Shown piece after piece: positions 1 through 8,750 of a stretch of DNA of 64,000 nt (its first letter is position 1; the number at the start of each line of letters is the position of its first letter). The notes under the pieces were generated by a model that was not told the origin of the DNA, did not search any database, and saw only the letters and a list, made by a program, of their open reading frames with translations. Both the position numbers and the translations under genes were made by a program. The DNA is from JAIWNK01 sp964453115 (lineage in GTDB: Bacteria > Chloroflexota > Anaerolineae > Anaerolineales > Anaerolineaceae). The stretch is taken from contig CAYVRT010000012.1 of the NCBI GenBank assembly GCA_964453115.1, positions 1 to 64,000 on the forward strand, in the 5' to 3' direction.

Positions 1-1
1 T

Positions 2-1030
2 TTCAAGATGAAATTCGATGTGATTATCGGCAACCCGCCGTATCAGTTGAGTGATGCGGGCTATGGCAGAAGCGCATCACCGATATACCATCATTTTGTT
101 TTACAGGCGAGGAAACTCAACCCGCGCTACCTTGTAATGGTTATTCCTTCACGATGGTTTGCTGGTGGAAAAGGTCTCGATGACTTCAGAAAAGAGATGC
201 TCAACGACAATCGGGTACGGAAACTTGTGGATTATGAAAATAGTGCCGATGTATTTCCAGGAGTAGATATAGCTGGGGGCATTTGCTATTTCCTGTGGGA
301 GAGAGATTCTAGAGGACTGTGCGAGGTGACTAATTTTTATAATGGGCAACCTGTAGTTACCGAACGACAACTCAATGAGTTTCCAATTTTCATACGTCAC
401 GGACGCGCCATCCCGATAATCAGAAAAGTGCTTGCACAAAATGAAAACGGCGGTAAAAGGCTTAGCGACGTTATTTCCTCAAGAAAACCTTTCGGCTTGC
501 CTACCAACTATAGTCCAAAAGAAAGCGGAATCCCTTGCTGGTTCAAACAGCGCATAGGGATCAAATATGCTGATCCAAAGGACGTAAAGGACGATAATAG
601 GCTTTTGGATAAATGGAAACTGCTGATTCCACGTGCACCAATTGCGGGCCAAACGGACTTTTCAAAGCCAATCGCTTTCTACTACGAAGCAAATACACGC
701 ATTGCAAAACCAGGTGAATGCTGTACAGAAACGTATTTAGTGGCGTTTGCTTCTGATTCTAAGGAAGAGGTTTTATCTTTCAAATCGTATCTTTTTACCA
801 AAATCGTGAGGTTCCTTCTTCTTCAAACCGTGGTAACTCAAGATGTCACACGAGAAAATTTCTACTTTGTGCCCGATCTTGGTAAATACGAGGGCGTATA
901 TACAGATGAGCTACTTATGAAACGCTGGGGCATCACTGAAGAAGAGTTTGCGTTTATCGAATCTAAAATACGCAATGCCGATGAGACAAACGGCACAGCA
1001 AACGGTGAGCAGGAGCCTGCCGATGACTGA
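2..1030 (+). CDS. Eco57I-type N6-adenine DNA methylase, C-terminal part (5' truncated by window)
   Basis: The reading frame is open from the first codon of the window, so the N-terminus lies outside it. The visible part begins with FDVIIGNPPYQ; NPPY is motif IV of N6-adenine methyltransferases and binds the target base. The next 330 residues (for example YLVMVIPSRWFAGGKGLDDF) match the downstream half of Eco57I/TaqI-like methylases, where target recognition follows catalysis. The SAM-binding motif I is expected upstream and is not seen. The stop overlaps the start of the GIY-YIG/helicase gene by 8 bases, so the two are co-translated and probably form one restriction-modification system. This stretch is visibly richer in A+T than the rest of the window, which suggests horizontal acquisition. 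Confidence 0.85.
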   Translation, partial: FKMKFDVIIGNPPYQLSDAGYGRSASPIYHHFVLQARKLNPRYLVMVIPSRWFAGGKGLDDFRKEMLNDNRVRKLVDYENSADVFPGVDIAGGICYFLWERDSRGLCEVTNFYNGQPVVTERQLNEFPIFIRHGRAIPIIRKVLAQNENGGKRLSDVISSRKPFGLPTNYSPKESGIPCWFKQRIGIKYADPKDVKDDNRLLDKWKLLIPRAPIAGQTDFSKPIAFYYEANTRIAKPGECCTETYLVAFASDSKEEVLSFKSYLFTKIVRFLLLQTVVTQDVTRENFYFVPDLGKYEGVYTDELLMKRWGITEEEFAFIESKIRNADETNGTANGEQEPADD

Positions 1031-3533
1031 CTTCTTCCCCCCGCGTCCCAAGGTTGAGCCGAAAATCTACGCTTACGCGGACACTAACCCGCAGTACGCC
1101 GGTTTACTGAAAGTCGGTTACACCACGCGCAGTGTGCAGGAGCGGGTAGCGGAGCAGTACCCCACGCTCCGGCCTGGCGGTGCGCCGCCCTACCGCATCG
1201 TGCTGGAAGAGGACGCCATTCGCAATGATGGCACAACCTTCACCGACCATGAGGTGCATCGTATGCTACGCCTCAACGGCATCCGGCAGGAGGGGGGCGA
1301 GTGGTTTCGCTGCACGGTGGCGCAGGTCAAGTCCGCCGTTCACGCCGTGCGCACCGGGCAACTGTTGGAAGAGCAGCGCGCCTTCGACTTTGGCCTGCGC
1401 CCCGAACAAGAGGCGGCGATTCAAAAGACAATGACCTATTTCCAAACCTACCGTCGCGAAAGCAACAAGACGCCGCACTTCTTATGGAACTGCAAAATGC
1501 GCTTCGGCAAGACCTTCGCTGCCTATCAACTGGCCAGGCGTATGGGCTGGAAGAAGATTCTTGTGCTGACCTTCAAACCCGCTGTGCAGAGCGCCTGGGA
1601 AGAAGACCTGCGCACCCATGTAGATTTCGCCGGTTGGCAGTTCATCAAGCCCGGCGGATCCATCACCTGGGAGACTGCCGATAAAACGAAGCCAATTGTC
1701 TGCTTTGGTTCGTTTCAGGATTACCTGGGCCGCAATGCTGCGACGGGGGGCATTAAGACCAAAAATGAATGGGTGCACGCCACCAACTGGGATTGTGTCA
1801 TCTTTGATGAATATCACTATGGCGCTTGGCGCGAAAATGCCAAAGACCTGTTTGAAGCTGAGGATGAAAGGGAGCTTAAGGCTGCTCAAGGTGAAGGCCT
1901 AGAGTACTTTGATGAAGAAATCTTGCCGATTACTGCTTATCACTATCTCTATCTATCTGGCACGCCCTTTCGTGCCATTGCGAGTGGTGAATTTATTGAG
2001 GAACAAATTTACAACTGGACGTATTCCGATGAACAGCGTGCCAAAGAAGCCTGGCAGGGACGCAATAACCCCTACGCTGCCTTGCCGCGCATGGTGATGC
2101 TTACCTATCAACTGCCGGAGGACATCCGTCAAATTGCCTTGCAAGGCGAATTCAATGAGTTTGATCTGAATGTGTTCTTCTGCGCCGAAGGCGTGGGGGA
2201 GCAGGCGCACTTTCAGTACGAGGCCGAAGTGCAAAAGTGGCTAGACTTGATTCGCGGTGCCTATCTTCCGGCGAGCGTGGATGACCTCAAACTAGGGCGC
2301 GATCGCCGTCCGCCTTTGCCCTTCTCCGATGTGCGTCTGCTCTCGGCGCTCTCGCATACGTTGTGGTTCTTGCCCAGTGTGGCAGCCTGTTACGCCATGC
2401 GCAACCTGCTTGTCAAGCGGCAGAACAAGTTCTATCATGATTACCAGGTCATTGTCGCGGCGGGGGCAGCAGCGGGCATTGGCGTTGCTGCCTTGCCACC
2501 TGTGTTGCAGGCGATGGGCAATCCGCTGGAGACCAAGACCATTACCCTCACTTGTGGTAAGCTGACTACTGGCGTTACCGTGCGCCCGTGGGCAGGTATC
2601 TTCATGCTGCGCAACTCCTCTAGCCCCGAAACCTATTTTCAGGCTGCCTTCCGAGTGCAAAGCCCCTGGACGCTCGCCAACCCCGATGGACTTTCTCCCA
2701 ACGAAGAAGCGATTTTCAAGGAAGAATGCTACGTCTTCGACTTTGCTCCTGACCGCGCTTTGCGCCAAATTGCTGATTATAGCACCCGCCTGAACGTCAA
2801 CGAAGACGATCCGGAAAAGAAAGTGGCGGAGTTCATTCATTTCTTGCCGGTGCTTGCCTACGACGGCAGTTCGATGCGTCAGCTAGACCCCGCCGGGGTG
2901 TTGGAGATGGCAATGAGCGGCACGACTGCGACCCTGCTGGCGCGCCGCTGGGAAAGTGCCCTCTTGGTCAACGTGGATAACGACACCCTGCGGCGGCTGA
3001 TGGACAATACGCAGGCTCTGCAAGCCCTGATGAGCATTGAGGGATTTCGTAATTTGAATCAGGATATCGAAACCATCATCAATAAATCCGAAGCGGTCAA
3101 AAAAGCGAAACGTGAGGCCAACGAAAGCGAACTCTCTCGCGAGGAAAAGCGGCAGCTGACGGAAGAGGAAAAAGAGTTCAAAACTAAACGCAAAGAAATT
3201 CAAGAAAAACTGATCAAATTTGCCACGCGCATTCCTGTCTTTCTCTATCTAACTGACTACCGCGAGCGCACGTTGAGGGATGTCATTACTCAGTTAGAAC
3301 CTGGCTTGTTCAAGCGCGTCACCGGTCTGAGCGTGAAAGACTTTGAATTGCTGGTTAGTCTAAACCTATTTAACAGTGCGCTGATGAATGATGCGGTGTA
3401 CAAGTTCAAACGTTATGAAGACCCCAGCCTGGTGTACGTTGGTGTCAACCGGCGTGAAGGCGAAGACATTGGACTGTATGATACTGTGCTGAGGCGACAG
3501 GAATATCAGGCAGAGTTCGTTGAAGAGAGATGA
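1023..3533 (+). CDS. GIY-YIG (T5orf172-type) nuclease fused to SF2 helicase, probable restriction subunit
   Basis: The protein has 836 residues; the ATG at 1023 overlaps the methylase stop. Residues about 14-110 form a GIY-YIG nuclease of the T5orf172/MUG113 type: KIYAY at 14-18, LKVGYTTR at 29-36, DHEVH at 75-79 (likely metal-binding Glu77) and GEWF at 92-95. A superfamily 2 motor follows: Walker A around NCKMRFGKT (156-164), Walker B DEYHY (262-266), and SGTPFR as motif III. A charged, Lys/Glu-rich segment lies near residues 690-740. Together with the overlapping methylase this looks like a translocating restriction enzyme in which GIY-YIG takes the place of the usual PD-(D/E)XK nuclease. 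Domain calls are firm; the system type is inferred. Confidence 0.85.
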   Translation: MTDFFPPRPKVEPKIYAYADTNPQYAGLLKVGYTTRSVQERVAEQYPTLRPGGAPPYRIVLEEDAIRNDGTTFTDHEVHRMLRLNGIRQEGGEWFRCTVAQVKSAVHAVRTGQLLEEQRAFDFGLRPEQEAAIQKTMTYFQTYRRESNKTPHFLWNCKMRFGKTFAAYQLARRMGWKKILVLTFKPAVQSAWEEDLRTHVDFAGWQFIKPGGSITWETADKTKPIVCFGSFQDYLGRNAATGGIKTKNEWVHATNWDCVIFDEYHYGAWRENAKDLFEAEDERELKAAQGEGLEYFDEEILPITAYHYLYLSGTPFRAIASGEFIEEQIYNWTYSDEQRAKEAWQGRNNPYAALPRMVMLTYQLPEDIRQIALQGEFNEFDLNVFFCAEGVGEQAHFQYEAEVQKWLDLIRGAYLPASVDDLKLGRDRRPPLPFSDVRLLSALSHTLWFLPSVAACYAMRNLLVKRQNKFYHDYQVIVAAGAAAGIGVAALPPVLQAMGNPLETKTITLTCGKLTTGVTVRPWAGIFMLRNSSSPETYFQAAFRVQSPWTLANPDGLSPNEEAIFKEECYVFDFAPDRALRQIADYSTRLNVNEDDPEKKVAEFIHFLPVLAYDGSSMRQLDPAGVLEMAMSGTTATLLARRWESALLVNVDNDTLRRLMDNTQALQALMSIEGFRNLNQDIETIINKSEAVKKAKREANESELSREEKRQLTEEEKEFKTKRKEIQEKLIKFATRIPVFLYLTDYRERTLRDVITQLEPGLFKRVTGLSVKDFELLVSLNLFNSALMNDAVYKFKRYEDPSLVYVGVNRREGEDIGLYDTVLRRQEYQAEFVEER

Positions 3534-3549
3534 GATAAACCGCTCAGGA

Positions 3550-4383
3550 TCAGCCGGTCTTTCGCTGTGCATTATCAATCATGCGGTCCATAATCCAGTA
3601 GACGGCATTGCCAAGCGTGTGGACGAGGGCGTAGAAGAGGGTTGCTTCGCTGCCGGGGGTGATGATGTAGCGGCGATGGATAACACCGTGCAGGATACTT
3701 TGGGCAACTGCATTGGCCGAGAGCAACCCGGCACTTTTTGAAAGTTGACGTGTGATGGGCGGCTTGAGCGGGGTTTCGTAAGTGAGTTGCGGGGTGTCCG
3801 TATCCGGTGGGAAGACTACCGAAACGCGAATGCCATGCGCTTTTAGCTCGGCGCGCAGCGTGTCGGAGAAGCCGCGCACGGCGAATTTGGTGGGGCTGTA
3901 GGCGCTGTAGCCATAGGTGCCAATGAAGCCTGCAACGGAGGAGAGGTTGATGATGTGACCGGAGCGGCGTTTGATCATGCCGGGGATGAGGGCGCGGGTG
4001 ATGTAGACTGTGCCAAGGTAATTGACGGCGTTCAGGCGTTCAAAGATTTCATAGGGCATTTCCTGAAAGAGACCGGGGTGGCTGATGCCGGCTGAGTTGA
4101 AGAGAAAATCGGGGCTGCCGCGCTGGGCGGTGTAGGTTTCCAGGGTGGGAAGGAGCGATGCCACATCGGAGACATCGGCCTGAATGCTGGAAAAGATTTG
4201 CTCGGCCGTGCGACGTTGTGCTTCCAGTTGTTGCAGTGCTGCCTGTAACTGCTCGGCGCGACGCGCCAGGATGGTGATATGTGCACCGGCAACTGCCAAC
4301 TGTTGGGCGAGTTCCAGGCCAATCCCGCTGGAACCACCGGTAATCAAACAGTGCCGATTGTGGAAGTGGTCTTGCACAGGCAT
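3550..4383 (-). CDS. Short-chain dehydrogenase/reductase, 3-ketodihydrosphingosine-reductase-like
   Basis: The protein has 277 residues. NAD(P) fold: TGGSSGIG at 15-22 and NSAG at 96-99. Catalytic residues: Ser148/149 and Y162-x3-K166 in SAYSPTKFAVRG. PPDTDTP at 192-198 is the most telling motif, because it is characteristic of eukaryotic KDSR/TSC10 and of its bacterial relatives. The C-terminus (FYALVHTLGNAVYWIM) is hydrophobic and may touch the membrane, as in KDSR. The start at 4383 was chosen because it lies 7 bases after the fmdB-like stop; longer forms would run through that gene. It is the last gene of a four-gene minus operon. Substrate is inferred by similarity only; another membrane-lipid ketone is possible. 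Confidence 0.75.
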   Translation of the reverse strand: MPVQDHFHNRHCLITGGSSGIGLELAQQLAVAGAHITILARRAEQLQAALQQLEAQRRTAEQIFSSIQADVSDVASLLPTLETYTAQRGSPDFLFNSAGISHPGLFQEMPYEIFERLNAVNYLGTVYITRALIPGMIKRRSGHIINLSSVAGFIGTYGYSAYSPTKFAVRGFSDTLRAELKAHGIRVSVVFPPDTDTPQLTYETPLKPPITRQLSKSAGLLSANAVAQSILHGVIHRRYIITPGSEATLFYALVHTLGNAVYWIMDRMIDNAQRKTG

Positions 4384-4390
4384 GTCTGCC

Positions 4391-4624
4391 TCAATGGCTG
4401 TGTCCACAAGAGCAGCACGAGCCGCCGCTGCATCCACTGCATCCGCCGCCATTGCTGCCGGCCAGGGAGCGCCCGCCGCTTTGGGCATAGCACAGGGAGA
4501 GTGCGCGCCGGGTTTCGAGGCTCTGGCAATGGCTGCAAGCAATCGGGGCATCAACGTCCTTCATTGAGCGCAGTGTTTCAAAGCGGTGACCGCAGTCTTT
4601 ACAAATGTATTCGTAAATGGGCAT
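4391..4624 (-). CDS. FmdB family zinc-ribbon protein
   Basis: This small protein of 77 residues begins MPIYEYICKDCGHRFE, the standard FmdB/CxxC_CXXC_SSSS start, with zinc ligands C8, C11, C30 and C33. The tail is unusually rich in Cys, Gly and Ser (GGGCSGCSGGSCCSCGHSH), which adds further potential metal ligands. A strong ribosome-binding site, AGGAGG, lies 8 bases before the ATG. The family was named as putative regulators of formamidase operons, but its members mostly have no proven role. It sits between the PIG-L deacetylase gene and the SDR gene in the same operon. Confidence 0.85.
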   Translation of the reverse strand: MPIYEYICKDCGHRFETLRSMKDVDAPIACSHCQSLETRRALSLCYAQSGGRSLAGSNGGGCSGCSGGSCCSCGHSH

Positions 4625-4650
4625 GACAAGCCTCCTGAATTGAACAGGTG

Positions 4651-5313
4651 TTATTCTGAGGGGGTGTGAATGCAACCAAAAGAGCCGACAACGCGCAGGA
4701 TGTCGAAGCCTTCTGCGTAGGGGCGTTCGGCAATTGCGCCATTGCGGATGAGGGTGGAACGGGTGATTTCGGCGTTGAAGTAATACCGGTCTCGGTAGGT
4801 TTCATACTGTGCCAGGGCAGCAATTTTGCGCTCAACTTCGGTCTCACTCACTTCCACGAGAAAATTGGGGAAGAAGCCATAGCTGCTGCGGATGACATCG
4901 AAACCGAGGATTGTCATGCCGCGAAAGGCGCGCAGGGCCTCTTCGGTCAGGGTGTTGTGATCTTGGTGAACGTCGGCACGGCTGTGAACGAAGGTGATAT
5001 CGGGTTGATAGTCGCGCTTGAGCTTGAGAAGATATTCGAGAATTTCCTGCCGGGCATGTGGGAAGCGACGGGTTTCAAATTCACCAACGATGATTTGTTG
5101 GTGTGGGACGCCCAGTTCTGCCATGCTGCGGTAATGCTCATCAACAACGTTTTTGAGCGCCGGGTTCTTCTGGTTGTCAGAAAGGGTGACGCACAACAGG
5201 TCGGTTTTGGAGACGATTTGGTGAATCAGTGCGCCGCAGCCAAGCTCAATGTCATCGGGGTGGGCACCGATGAACAGGACGCGCCGTCCATAGAAGAATA
5301 GATCCTGACTCAT
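4651..5313 (-). CDS. PIG-L family N-deacetylase
   Basis: The protein has 220 residues. The zinc-binding motif AHPDDIELGCG near residue 17 and a later HQDHNT motif are those of the PIG-L/LmbE superfamily, which removes acetyl groups from N-acetylglucosaminyl compounds such as GlcNAc-PI, mycothiol or bacillithiol precursors and glycosides. No signal peptide is visible, so it is cytoplasmic. The start lies only 3 bases after the methyltransferase stop, so the two are co-translated. The substrate cannot be read from the sequence; the neighbouring methyltransferase and KDSR-like reductase suggest a lipid or glycoside modification pathway. Confidence 0.85.
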   Translation of the reverse strand: MSQDLFFYGRRVLFIGAHPDDIELGCGALIHQIVSKTDLLCVTLSDNQKNPALKNVVDEHYRSMAELGVPHQQIIVGEFETRRFPHARQEILEYLLKLKRDYQPDITFVHSRADVHQDHNTLTEEALRAFRGMTILGFDVIRSSYGFFPNFLVEVSETEVERKIAALAQYETYRDRYYFNAEITRSTLIRNGAIAERPYAEGFDILRVVGSFGCIHTPSE

Positions 5314-5316
5314 GGC

Positions 5317-6120
5317 CTATTTGGTGGCGATGAAGCCGCCAACCACTTTGGTCATCACCAGCTGCCCTTCCGCCTGGATGCGGCGCTCGGCAACAGCAGT
5401 AATTTGCTGCATGAGCTGCTCAAATTCTTCCTTACTGTTGAACAGGCTCGTCCACAGCTTGCGGTCTTCGGCGAGCGAGGCACGCGTGTAGGCAACGAAG
5501 GGTTCGGCGGTTTGGAAGGTGAGTGGGTTTTCAAAAGTGTGGACTTCTACGCTGCTGAAGGTGCTGCGGATGCTATCCAGAATGGCGCTGCCATAGCGAG
5601 AGCTGCCAGGCATGGGCGGGATGGGTTTGCCGCCGGTTGCTTCACGAATGATGTCGTAAAAGACCTGTTTGTTGGTTGGCATGGGGCCGGTTGTGAAGAG
5701 CCGTCCGCCAGGGCGAAGGACACGGTGCATTTCGCGGATTGTGAAGGGGATGTCTTCGGCGTAATAGATGGCAAAACAGCAGGAAAGCAGGTCAAATTGA
5801 TTGTCTTCAACGGGGAAACGTTTGTTGAAGTCGAGCTCAATGGCCTGAATGGCGGCATTACGGGTGGCAAATTCCTGGCGCGCCTGGGTGAGCAACTCAG
5901 CATTGACATCGCCGCCGGTAATCTCGGCCTGGCCTTGCAGCGCATTGTAGAAGGATAGGCACTGCTTGCCTGCGCCACATGCAACATCCAAGATGCGCAG
6001 ACCGGGTTGAATTTGCAGAAGATCAAGCATCCATTGGTCTATATCTCGTCCGCCAAACTGATTGTGGATATGGATGCGGGTGAGTAGATCACTGGTTGTT
6101 TCCTGATAATTGATTTTCAT
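5317..6120 (-). CDS. Class I SAM-dependent methyltransferase
   Basis: The protein has 267 residues. Motif I LRILDVACGAGKQ near residue 45 binds S-adenosylmethionine, and LSCCFAIYYAEDIP and VLRPGGRLFTTGPMP correspond to later motifs of the UbiE/MenG-like Methyltransf_11 and _25 families. The ATG at 6120 was chosen over an upstream-extended form because AAGGA stands 8 bases before it and the upstream part would cross the copA promoter. It is the first gene of the operon with the PIG-L deacetylase, FmdB protein and SDR, and is read from a promoter with TTGTCA and TATACT. Substrate unknown. Confidence 0.85.
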   Translation of the reverse strand: MKINYQETTSDLLTRIHIHNQFGGRDIDQWMLDLLQIQPGLRILDVACGAGKQCLSFYNALQGQAEITGGDVNAELLTQARQEFATRNAAIQAIELDFNKRFPVEDNQFDLLSCCFAIYYAEDIPFTIREMHRVLRPGGRLFTTGPMPTNKQVFYDIIREATGGKPIPPMPGSSRYGSAILDSIRSTFSSVEVHTFENPLTFQTAEPFVAYTRASLAEDRKLWTSLFNSKEEFEQLMQQITAVAERRIQAEGQLVMTKVVGGFIATK

Positions 6121-6167
6121 GATATTTTCCTTAAGCTGACCGGTTGAAATAGGATGAAGTGTTGCAA

Positions 6168-6197
6168 AGTATATCACAAATGCGGCTGGCTTGACAA
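6168..6197 (-). promoter_or_regulatory. Promoter of methyltransferase operon
   Basis: On the minus strand, TTGTCA (6192-6197) and TATACT (6168-6173) are separated by 18 bases and lie about 48 bases upstream of the methyltransferase start. The -35 box overlaps that of the divergent copA promoter almost completely. Confidence 0.6.
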
Positions 6198-6219
6198 ATG
6201 TTGATATTTTAGGTAGGAT
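6191..6219 (+). promoter_or_regulatory. Promoter of copA
   Basis: TTGACA (6191-6196) is followed after 17 bases by TAGGAT (6214-6219). The copA ATG is 21 bases further on, preceded by AGAGG. The -35 hexamer is shared in antisense with the divergent operon's promoter. Confidence 0.65.
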
Positions 6220-6240
6220 TATCTTTGAAAAGAGGTTCGC

Positions 6241-8712
6241 ATGGAAGAAAAACAATTCACATTGCCAATTACCGGGATGACGTGTGCCAATTGTGTGGCG
6301 ACGGTTGAGCGGAATCTAAAAAAAGTTGCCGGTGTGCAATCGGCGGTGGTCAACTTATCCACCGAGCGGGCTGCGGTTATCTTTGACCCAACAAAGGTTG
6401 GATTGAGCGACCTGATTGGGCGAGTGGAGCGCGCCGGTTATGGCGTGGCAGCGGGCGAGGCTGAATTTTGGGCTTTGCGCCTTGGGGATGATGCTGATGC
6501 ACGTCGGTTGCAAAAGTCGTTGCTGGCACAAGAAGGTGTGCTGAAGGCTGAGGTGAACCTGGTGAGTGGGCGGGTGTGGGTGCAATATGTGCCAACCATT
6601 GTCAGTCAGGCAGAACTGCGGCTTGGACTAAGAGCCGCAGGTTTTGAGGTGCGCGAGGAGGAGGGGGAAACGCCAGATGCAGAAGCGCAGGCACGGCGCA
6701 AAGAATTGGAAGAGCAGCGCCGGTTTTTGCTGGTGGGGTTGCTTTTTAGTGTGCCGCTATTCCTTTTTTCAATGGGGCGGGATTTTGGCCTGATTCCAGT
6801 GGCAATGGATGCTGCCTGGGCAAACTGGTTGATGCTGGGGTTGGCAACGCCGGTGCAATTTTATGTTGGCGGGGGGTATTATCTCTCCGCGTTTAAGGCA
6901 TTGCGCAACGGTACGGCGAATATGGATGTGTTGGTGGCGATGGGTTCCTCAGCGGCTTACTTCTATTCCCTGGCAGTAACGCTGGGGCTTTTGGGTGGGC
7001 ATGTTTATTTTGAGACGGCGGCGGTGATTTTGACGCTGATTAAGCTGGGTAAATTTCTGGAGGCGCGAGCGCGTGGGGCAACGAGCGAGGCAATTCGCAA
7101 GTTGATGGGGCTGCGGGCGCGCACGGCGCGCGTGCTGCGCAATGGGCAGGAATTGGAGATTGCTGCGGATGAGGTTTTGGTGGGGGATGTGGTGATGGTT
7201 CGCCCCGGTGAGAAGATTGCCGTAGATGGGGTAGTTGTGGAAGGGCGGTCGAGTGTGGATGAGGCAATGCTGACCGGCGAATCGCTGCCGGTGGATAAAG
7301 GCCCGGGAGATGCGGTGATGGGTGGGACGATTAACAAGGCCGGGTTGCTGCGCTTTGAGGCGACTCGGGTTGGCAAGCAAACAGCGCTGGCGCAGATTAT
7401 TCGCCTGGTGGAGGAGGCACAAACCAGCAAGGCGCCCATCCAAAAGCTGGCGGATCAGATTTCGGCGGTCTTTGTGCCAATTGTGATTGGGGTTGCTCTG
7501 CTGACCTTTGCTGGGTGGTATTTCTTTGGCCCGCCGCTGATGGAGATGCACGGGGCTGAGACCGTATTTACGCGGGCGCTGATTCGCATGGTGGCTGTGC
7601 TGGTGATTGCCTGTCCATGTGCAATGGGGTTGGCGACACCAACCGCAGTGATGGTTGGTACCGGGCGTGGGGCTGCGCTGGGCATTTTGATCAAGAATGG
7701 TGAGGCGCTGGAGCGCGCAGGGCGGGTGACGACGGTGGTGCTGGATAAGACCGGGACGCTGACGCGGGGGCAGCCAATGCTGGTTGAGTTGTGGGTGCGG
7801 CAGGCGGGGGGGGGCTTTGTTTCGGCGTTGGATGATCGAGCGGGGACGGAATTGCTGCGGCTGGCAGCCTCGGTGGAAAAGGGCAGTGAACATCCGCTCG
7901 GGGAGGCAATTGTGGCCGCAGCGCATGAGCGCGAACTGTCTTTGAGCGATCCACAGGGCTTTCGGGCGCAAATTGGCGGTGGGGTTTTGGCACAGGTGGA
8001 CGGGCGCATGGTGCGCGTTGGCAGCCCTCGCTGGCTTGCAGCAGAGGGGGTGCGGCTGGAGGATGGCGCAGCTGTGATGGAGCAATTGGAGGCAGAGGCG
8101 CACACAGTGCTGTTGGTGGCGGTTGAAGATGAATTGATTGGTGTGGTGGGGGTTGCAGATACCCTTAAAGAAGGGACAGCACAGGCGGTGCGGGAGATGC
8201 AGGCGCTGGGGTTGCGGGTTGTGATGATGACGGGCGACCGTCCGCGCACGGCACAAGCCATTGCGCAGCAGGCCGGAATTGAGGATGTTCTGGCTGAGGT
8301 GTTGCCGGGGGATAAGGCGGCACACGTCAGGGCGCTGCAGCAGGCAGGGGCGGTGGTGGCAATGGTGGGGGATGGAATCAATGACGCGCCGGCGCTGGCA
8401 CAGGCAGATGTTGGAATTGCAATTGGCACCGGTACAGATGTGGCCATGGCCTCGGCCCCATTGGTGTTAATGAGCGGGGATTTGCGTGGCGTGGGACGTG
8501 CCATTCGGTTATCACGCCGAACCTTACGAACCATTCGTCAGAATCTGTTTTGGGCTTTCTTTTACAATGTGGTCTTAATTCCAGCTGCGGCAGCTGGATT
8601 GATGCACCCCATGCTGGCTGCCGCAGCAATGGCGCTGAGCAGTGTCTTTGTCGTTTCCAACAGTTTGCGGCTGAAGAAAGTGCGCATTGAATCCGCTTTG
8701 AATGCCATTTGA
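6241..8712 (+). CDS. copA: Copper-translocating P1B-type ATPase
   Basis: The protein has 823 residues and exports Cu(I) across the cytoplasmic membrane. Domain order: heavy-metal-associated domain with GMTCANC (13-19); a second ferredoxin-like domain at about 75-145 that has lost its CxxC; eight predicted membrane helices; TGES actuator motif; the transmembrane metal site CPC (458-460); the phosphorylated DKTGTLT at 502-508; SEHPLG; and GDGIND (710-715). CPC together with HMA identifies the Cu+ subclass. It is read from its own promoter and is divergent from the methyltransferase operon. No copper regulator gene is adjacent. Confidence 0.95.
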   Translation: MEEKQFTLPITGMTCANCVATVERNLKKVAGVQSAVVNLSTERAAVIFDPTKVGLSDLIGRVERAGYGVAAGEAEFWALRLGDDADARRLQKSLLAQEGVLKAEVNLVSGRVWVQYVPTIVSQAELRLGLRAAGFEVREEEGETPDAEAQARRKELEEQRRFLLVGLLFSVPLFLFSMGRDFGLIPVAMDAAWANWLMLGLATPVQFYVGGGYYLSAFKALRNGTANMDVLVAMGSSAAYFYSLAVTLGLLGGHVYFETAAVILTLIKLGKFLEARARGATSEAIRKLMGLRARTARVLRNGQELEIAADEVLVGDVVMVRPGEKIAVDGVVVEGRSSVDEAMLTGESLPVDKGPGDAVMGGTINKAGLLRFEATRVGKQTALAQIIRLVEEAQTSKAPIQKLADQISAVFVPIVIGVALLTFAGWYFFGPPLMEMHGAETVFTRALIRMVAVLVIACPCAMGLATPTAVMVGTGRGAALGILIKNGEALERAGRVTTVVLDKTGTLTRGQPMLVELWVRQAGGGFVSALDDRAGTELLRLAASVEKGSEHPLGEAIVAAAHERELSLSDPQGFRAQIGGGVLAQVDGRMVRVGSPRWLAAEGVRLEDGAAVMEQLEAEAHTVLLVAVEDELIGVVGVADTLKEGTAQAVREMQALGLRVVMMTGDRPRTAQAIAQQAGIEDVLAEVLPGDKAAHVRALQQAGAVVAMVGDGINDAPALAQADVGIAIGTGTDVAMASAPLVLMSGDLRGVGRAIRLSRRTLRTIRQNLFWAFFYNVVLIPAAAAGLMHPMLAAAAMALSSVFVVSNSLRLKKVRIESALNAI

Positions 8713-8750
8713 CACTTTAAACACCGGCCATGCTCGGTCATGATTAATGT

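Noticed and set aside
6949..8325. Long open frame on the minus strand opposite copA
   Set aside because: Low-complexity His/Pro/Gln/Arg-rich translation with no domain; it is the antisense shadow of a strongly conserved ATPase gene.
8709..8714. TTGACA as a -35 box for the PHP gene
   Set aside because: It includes the copA stop codon and no -10 box lies at 16-18 bases.
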